This document shows positions 57,550 to 64,000 of a DNA stretch of 64,000 nucleotides, piece by piece. The first letter of the stretch is position 1, and each line of letters opens with the position of its first letter. The notes beneath the pieces are model-generated. The model was not told the DNA's origin. It did no database searches and was given only the letters and a program-made list of their open reading frames with translations. Source of the stretch: Pseudoscleropodium purum (lineage: Eukaryota; Streptophyta; Bryopsida; Hypnales; Brachytheciaceae). A program made the translations under genes and the position numbers. Where the stretch lies: positions 1,614,501 to 1,678,500 of the forward strand of contig OZ017799.1 in NCBI GenBank assembly GCA_963969395.1. The letters are read 5' to 3'.

Positions 57550-59590
57550 TTATAAAGCAACCTTTTGGAAGGTTCAATTTTTTCCAAATGTGAGTTTTGA
57601 AAAAAGTTAGAGTTTACCTCTATTTTGCAAAATCCAGATTGAATTTTGGAAAGGGAGTACAGCCGAAATTTAGATTGAATTTGGAAGAAGCCAAGCTATC
57701 TTTGGAGGTCCAATACAAAATTGAATACAATCAATTATCAATTGAAACCTCAATTTCTTCACTAGAATCCCTCAGTCTACACTCTTGCTTGCTTTGAGCC
57801 ATCTATCTAAGCTCTAGAGGCCCTTAGTTCTAATTTTCCAACGTTTGTTAACAAATTCAAGATTTCAATCTCTCACGCTTGGTGCCACATAAACTTGAAA
57901 TTTGATGTTGTAAAAGTAGAATGAAGTTCAAGTTCCAAAATTAAGTTGATTAGGAAAAAGAAGAGAGATTAAAGAGAAGCTTAGCCATTCATTAGGAATA
58001 GTTGACTCTTTGTTTAAGGGTGGACTTTGTTTGTAGGATGAAAAGAAAGACTAAAGAATGGAATACTTGCCTTTTGGGATATTCTAGAATTTAATTATTA
58101 GTTGAAAGAAGCTAGGGAAGTTCATCTTAAGCCTTTGTTTGATTCCTAAAGCAAATTAGCAAAGCATTTAGAGATTAGATTTGGTAGGATTTTATTCCAT
58201 AAAAATATTTTGAAGAAAAAGAAAAAGGGAGTGGAAAGGAGTTTGGATGTATTTCAATTTACATAGAAGCGCAAAAATACAACATCAAAATACCAAAAAG
58301 TCAACATGGAGATGGAAGGATCATACAACAACATACAAATTAGAATCAATTCTAATAGAATTATTGACACTATAGAATTTGGGGTTAGTCTTTAACCCTT
58401 TTATCTAAAATTCTTGAATTTCATAAAAAAAAAACCCCATTCAAATAGGATTTTGCATTGGAATTGAAAGTTAGGTTTAGAATTAAATCATAAGGGTTGA
58501 AAAAATCTAAAAATAGACTTTAAAGTAGTTAGAAAATTACCTTAGCTTTTAGAAAAAATTTAACTATCAAAACTAATTAGGAATTACTCACAATAATTAT
58601 TTTGGATGAAAGTAGTAGTAAAAGTGAATGAAGGGTTAGATATTTATTAGAAAGAACCTTTGAAGAAATTTTAGCATCTAGAATAAAAGTAAAAGTAAAA
58701 AAATAGAAGGCAAAAGAAATTTTCAAATTCAAGGATAAAAGCAGTTGAAAGGTAAATTTTGATGAAACAATTAATGGTCAAAATTTTACCATTAAATTAT
58801 TTTTACTAGGAAGTCAAACATAAAAAAATTTAACTTGATGAAAAGGTAAAATCAACGCACCTAAGATAGAAATTACTTAGGCTTAAACAGAGAATTAAAT
58901 CAAAATTCCTAGGAAAAGTAAGAATCACTAGAGAATTTTCCACTCAACTCAAGTGATAAGTTAGAGGTATAATCTTAAAGATAATATTTATGGAATTCCA
59001 AAACCATTTCAACCTCTCTAATTGGACCAATATTGAAGAAGTAATAGCAGGATGAATTTCTCAATTAAAATAGGGTAGAATTGGATGGAAGTCAATTAGA
59101 GTTGATCAAATAAAGTCAAATTCAAAATTTAGGTAGAAGATAGAGAAAAAAAATAATAAAAAAAATCAAAAGAAAATTTTGATAGTTAGATTGCTAACAA
59201 TTGATGGATGAAATTTTAAAAGGTAGTTTTAGAGCCAAACTTCACCACAAATATCTTTTAGACACTTGGGTCAAATTTCAACTTCTTCATCATTTAGAAA
59301 ATGGTAAAATTAGCCCTACAATTTAGGCTACCTAACTTTTCTACTTGACCAATCCCCATTGGCTTTGAGTTTTGGTTGTTGTAGCCAAAACTGACCTCAC
59401 TACTAACTATTTGAATTTTGGTAGCAATTGCCACAAGGTTAGTTTAGGTAGAAACTAGCAACAAAAGATTCATTTCTTGGAAGGCCTGCTTAATCACACG
59501 TTGTTAATCATCCTCTAGAGTTTTACTATGACAAAAGAAACTAAAAACTTGGTTGTGTATGTTGTATTCTAAAGGTGGAAATAAAGAGCC
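57550..59590. other. intergenic, no gene seen
   Basis: AT-rich sequence without supported coding block, RNA gene or repeat. Confidence 0.4.
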
Positions 59591-59599
59591 TACACCATC

Positions 59600-60985
59600 C
59601 ACTAGGAAAAAGATGACTAATGTGAGAAATAAACTTCATCCAATTAATTTTCATTGAGGGAGCTTGGAGAAAATTTATTTAATGCATAAATGGAAAGAAA
59701 AAATGTTCTATATGAATCAATAATATCAATATATTGGAAGAACTTTAATTATTTATCAAGAGTAATCTTATTATCTGTAATCTTTAGGTTAAACACTAAG
59801 GGAATTAAATGATCCATAAGGAAGTTGGGCCTCTATCGAATGAATGGATTGAAGATATATTGATTTGCATGAAATGGATGAAGGGCATCAAGTACACTTG
59901 AAAGATAAATTTTGTCTAACCAATATTAATGTGTCTATTACAAAGAATTGAAAGCCTTCAAAGGACCCAAGTGTACAATATCGAACTTGGGATGTTTAGT
60001 TAGAACTAACATTACATGAAATTTGAAGGCTCTAAAAGACGTCGGGTTCTCCAATGTTGAAAATGTTGGAATGCTGCCAACGATGTTGTCTAACAAGGTC
60101 AAAGAGAATGCCACGTCATTTCTCAAAAGAAAAAATTCAACTTTTTTTTGGCATTTCAAGAATTTAATGTAGTTTAATTGAATTTTTTTAATTTTTATTT
60201 CTAATAGCTAGCCATTATTTTCCTGTGGGGGAACAACGTAGAAAACCATTAAAAGAGATTGTGACCTTTGGAAGCTTGTTTAATTGCTATTCTATATTAG
60301 TTATTCGGATTTGCAGTTTTGCAATTATATTATTTAATAATAATAAAATCTTTAGAAAATATTAAAATAATTATAATTAAAAAAAAAATTCTATATCTAA
60401 ATATATATTCAAAAAAATATTAATATCTAATGTAGCAAGGCCTTATCCACGTCACCAAATAGGTTTTCAATTGTTCATATTGTTCCTACAATGTTCCCAT
60501 AGTAAAAAACTTGTAGTCTTCCGAAGGCTTGTAATTCCTTCTAATGAGGTCTAAAATAGGCTATTGTTGCCATCAAATCCCCTCTAATGACTTCATTTTG
60601 AGTGAAAGAAAATATAGCAATTATAATAAATAAATCATATTTTCTTTTCCAATGAGATTCCTTAATATTAAAAACCATCTCAATCAAACTTTGCATCCAA
60701 AAAATATTAATTTTAATTAGTGGACATGCATCTAATTAACCAGATGTGTGATCTTTGCTTAGCTTGGCAAGAATGCTTCACTTAAATGGATTATGGATAG
60801 ACTCTAATTGAACAGCCTATTAGAGGCCTAAAATTTTTCTATAGATTCATGATTTTGTATAAGGTTATGAATCAAGTTATGACCCATGTTATTAGTATAT
60901 AGTCATGGGAAGAAAAAAAAGACTTGCAAAAATATAAAGCTAAAATATAGAATTGTTCATAAGCTACAATTTATTTTGCTTCAAT
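59600..60985 (+). repeat. dispersed repeat, copy B
   Basis: Collinear with 2490-4265 (copy A), lacking the ~930-bp element but holding extra sequence around 60,010-60,600. The match ends at acaatttattttgcttcaat, just where CACTACAAG starts, so the next element inserted into this copy. Confidence 0.55.
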
Positions 60986-62265
60986 CACTACAAGAGATCA
61001 TTGTCCTATATAACTGTAGAAATGTGAGTGTGGTTTTTGCAATTGCAGAATGACTAGACCTCCTTAATTGCACCATCAGGCGTAAGTCCACAGTGTCACA
61101 ATCATTTTGCAATCTTGATGGCGACTATGGGATGACTAGAATTATCCCGGTCATTTTCATCCACAACATTCCATCCACTACGTTCCAACTACAATGACAT
61201 GGCAGGGTAGGGCTTCCTACATGGGTAGTGCAGTTGTACAAGAGCATTACAAAAATCTGAACCCTATAGAGGGCCATTAAGGATTCATTTTTTGGCGCTC
61301 AGCAATGCAAATACAAAAAAATTAAAAAATATTTTAAGAATAATAAAAAATTAAAATCTGATGTAGTGTTGATGTGGCACAAGTAGTGCCACATCAACAA
61401 CATTAATTAAAAAATAAATAAAAAACTGTTGAACTCCTTTCTAATGGCATTAGGGGATTCAAAACTCGCAATTCTTTTGAGGGCTGAAATTTTTCCTAAT
61501 GTAGTGCAAAGATTGATTTTACGACTTTGGATGACTTAAGAGTGATTGTATTATGACTTCAGCTTGACTACGACAGTCACTTGCATTACGTTTTCATTTA
61601 GCGCTTCTAAAAGATAAAGAAGACGGCGCCTCACTATACCACAGAGGAAATAGGACTATGGGATAAGTGTCATTTTATGGCAGCGTGACTTCTACGTGAC
61701 TGGAAAATGTCAAAAGTGCTACTAGAGGTAGCATACAAATGGAGGACAAATGTATTTTATTTTCTATTCTTTCGAGCTTTTCAATGATTGTTACGGACTA
61801 AAATTTTATAATTTTCATGGTTTAGGGTTTAGTATTCCATTGGAAGATTCATAAAATTAGAGAGATGACCTAGTGAGGGGGTCAAATTATGTACTTTTGT
61901 CGCATGAGTGAGTAGAGCTAGCTTGACTACAATCATTGTGCAGCTCACATTATCAAGTTCTTCATCACTCCATATTAGTGCAAATATAGAGACAAGAAGT
62001 ATTACCAGATGACATTAATTGACTCGTCAAAAGAAATTGTGAATTGAGGGAGTTCTTCATGCCAATATAGAGCCCAAGTAGAAAATGCTAACATGACACA
62101 TGTGAAAGACACATGCGTCACGTAGTAGATGTCACTTGAAGACGACTATGAGCAATTTCTTTGGAAACTGAAGAACAACTTTGAAATAACTAGTAAATGA
62201 TTGTAGATAGAAACCTTCCACAATGAATTTGCTAAAGACTGCAAATACTATGTATGAGTTTCATC

Positions 62266-62679
62266 TCATGAAGAAGACCCTAGATGGCTTGAATAATTTT
62301 CTTGTACTAGTAAGTTGTCTTCCACTAACAACTCAATGGTACCGACTAGATTGGCTGTTGAAGTAGGATTTGGCAAACTTTGTAGAGCCATCAAGCCTAT
62401 AGTCTCCATGGTAGTAGTGATGAAGGTGTCCATGTAGTCAAGTACTTCCTGCTTGGCCTTGGCTTCTTTGTGCAATACAACTTTCCATCTAGTTCTATCA
62501 ATAGCATTGGAAAAAAACACTTCCGTGGCTTGACAAGGGAAAATGAACAGCTTTGTTGTGCAAGGCAGTTTATGGCATAAATTCACTACAAAGAAGCCAA
62601 CATCATCCTTTGTATACATAGAGTTTCCTTGTGTATCTTGCGGCTTCACCCTAGGTACTAATTTTTTTGGCACTACCAA
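62266..62679 (-). pseudogene. DUF4216-like fragment of a CACTA protein
   Basis: 137 codons with the pattern KDDVGFFVVNLCHKLPC, then LFIFPCQATEVFFSNA and RTRWKVVLHKEA. This resembles the C-terminal DUF4216 domain found with plant CACTA transposases (hydrophobic strand, FI..QA..VF, W.VV). The rest of the transposase is missing. A partial duplicate of its C-terminal part follows at 62,660-62,800. Confidence 0.45.
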
Positions 62680-62800
62680 GTTTTTTTTCTACAAACAATT
62701 CAATTACACCCACTAAATTTATCAATTCCACTAAAATTAGCAATGTTTGGAAAATAGTCAACCCTATGGGCTTTAGAGTGGATGCATTTGCACATTCTTT
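62655..62800 (-). repeat. duplicate of the DUF4216 fragment's tail
   Basis: The DNA at 62,660-62,790 aligns with 62,300-62,410: both encode ...LVGTIELLVE / LVGVIELFVE with related flanks. A local direct duplication within the element. Confidence 0.5.
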
Positions 62801-63023
62801 GGACCTTGACTTCTGATGCATGCACACAATTCTATTGTTAAGCCTACCCTTGAGAACCACATTGCAAAAAAAACTAAAATATTCCTAATAATGATCTTCT
62901 ACGATACTAATTTACTAAAGGCTAGTTATGACTTCCACGTGACTGGAGCTAATCAAGTAGAAGTTGTGTTATAGTATTGTAGTTGGGTAACGACATGGAA
63001 ATGACTGCATTATGTCTTCTACA

Positions 63024-63200
63024 CTACTAGAATCAAAAAAGATGTTAAGAAAATATTCTTTCCTGTATTCTTTTCACATTTGTCCACAACTTTTGATTTG
63101 AGGCTCAAAATCTAAAATAGATTTCTAGAAATGAAAGTGAGATTGATTTTTCAACTTTTATTAGTTCAAATTTTTTTGAAAATAATTAATCTACTATTCC
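63024..63200 (+). mobile_element. CACTA-type terminus, second family
   Basis: CACTACTAGAAT followed by sequence related to the reverse complement inside the 49,786 end (blocks like gtccacaacttttgattt, then aggctcaaaatc). Partner end not found in the window. Confidence 0.4.
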
Positions 63201-63501
63201 TAAATGAGATCCAAAATATTACTTATTACATAATTTTTGTGTTTGACAAGTTCCACACGGTTTGTCTTGCTTCCTATCACCCCACTTGTATAAAAGGTTT
63301 GTCATTTCAATCCTTCATATTCATACACTAAGTGGCTTTAGAAGCCATGCAATACATTTGTTGAATATTGTATATGATGTATGGCAAATGGTATATGATG
63401 TATGATGTACTGTGTGTGAAATATTATTGTAATATTTCAAATTTATTCATATGTGATTGTGGAATGACTATTTCCCATCTAATTGTCAATACACTCTTTT
63501 T

Positions 63502-64000
63502 CAGGGTTGACACGACGTCCGGACGTGGACGCTGTGTCCGTAGCGTCCACTGACATTCACGGTCCCGGCGGACGTAGCGTCCGCCGGGACCGCCCCGCCT
63601 GTTTGCCTTGTCCGCCCAGACGGCCCTATTTCCCCCGACTGCCCTACCCAAACTGCCCCGCAGTCACTCCCTTAATCTTTAAACAATTAAATGTTAAATG
63701 AAGTGCAATGGTTCGCGATTTGTTATTAAAACACTGTCTCTTATAAGTTGAAAGATTATAAAGTTTGACCATGAGTCCATGATAGTCTTGAAACTATGAA
63801 AAAATTCCAATTCATTTTCAGAAGGCAAACTAAAAAAGTTTGTGACTTCAAATATATACATTTACTATTTAAAAAATCGAGATCAACACAAATACAAACA
63901 TAATCAATATGGGCAAAATATATTGAATTTAATATAGAATACCATACATTGTGCACATTTGGCTAATTGCACATATAATTTTTTTCATTCCAACTCTATA
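63502..64000 (+). mobile_element. left end of a second hAT element, cut by the window end
   Basis: Starts CAGGGTTGACACGACGTCCG and carries the CpG-rich end. From about 63,684 to 64,000 it is almost base-for-base identical to 28,135-28,490 of the 28-kb hAT element. Expected to continue into the kinase-like and transposase genes beyond the window. Its possible left target duplication is 63,494-63,501. Confidence 0.85.

Larger units (their letters stand above)
60987..63020 (-). mobile_element. CACTA-type element remnant
   Basis: Begins CACTACAAGAGATC, the hallmark of En/Spm (CACTA) ends, at the exact point where homology to copy A stops. It contains a DUF4216-like fragment on the minus strand. 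The right end is not certain; another CACTA-like start lies at 63,024. No tnp2 transposase core is recognisable. Confidence 0.5.

Overview
The window looks like nuclear DNA of a land plant with a repeat-rich genome. Most of it is AT-rich, gene-poor sequence carrying remnants of hAT, MULE-like, CACTA-like, Tc1/mariner-like and copia elements. The only long intact host gene is a MATE (DETOXIFICATION) transporter. Lineage cannot be fixed from sequence alone. The MULE-like protein remnant and the copia gag remind me of uncharacterised proteins of non-seed plants and conifers, but that is memory and not a search result. I saw no bacterial operons, rRNA, functional tRNA genes or CRISPR arrays.

Layout. 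0-10 kb: a possible stray exon (471-614), then AT-rich sequence with a dispersed repeat (2.5-4.3 kb, related copy at 59.6-61 kb) interrupted by a ~930 bp inserted repeat whose inverted relative lies at 5.7-6.7 kb. 10.25-11.82 kb: intronless MATE gene on the minus strand, with degenerate repeats of its own 3' end downstream. 12-22 kb: intergenic DNA, satellites and decayed ORFs. 22-23.5 kb: copy 1 (frameshifted) of an unrecognised ~152-aa ORF family. 24-26.8 kb: MULE-like transposase pseudogene. 27.1-27.4 kb: a hAT MITE with perfect 8-bp target duplication.

28.0-37.9 kb: a complete hAT element of 9,877 bp with a perfect 8-bp target duplication. It carries a decayed transposase on the plus strand and, divergently, a decayed protein-kinase-like gene. 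The transposase is itself interrupted by a 215-bp MITE of the same family. A second element of this family begins at 63,502 and leaves the window.

38.2-46.4 kb: nested retroelement-like sequence. A copia LTR plus gag is truncated by a minus-strand element encoding a gag-like protein. That element is split by a 2.4-kb insertion carrying the intact copy 2 of the ~152-aa ORF, followed by four ~180-bp tandem repeats. The first ~545 bp of the gag-like element recur inverted at 38.2 kb.

47-64 kb: a RING-finger pseudogene, a near-palindromic foldback, CACTA-type ends, a ~2-kb array of a GTCAATTTG-like motif, a mariner-type MITE, dispersed repeats, and a CACTA remnant with a DUF4216-like fragment.

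How parts relate: the MITEs and the 28-kb element share ends and 8-bp target duplications, so one hAT transposase source probably mobilised them all. Internal stops in the hAT genes are only TAG or TGA, as expected if methylated CAG and CGA codons decayed by C-to-T change. The most novel items are the hAT element with a divergent kinase-like gene, the ~152-aa ORF family and the 50.5-52.6 kb motif array.
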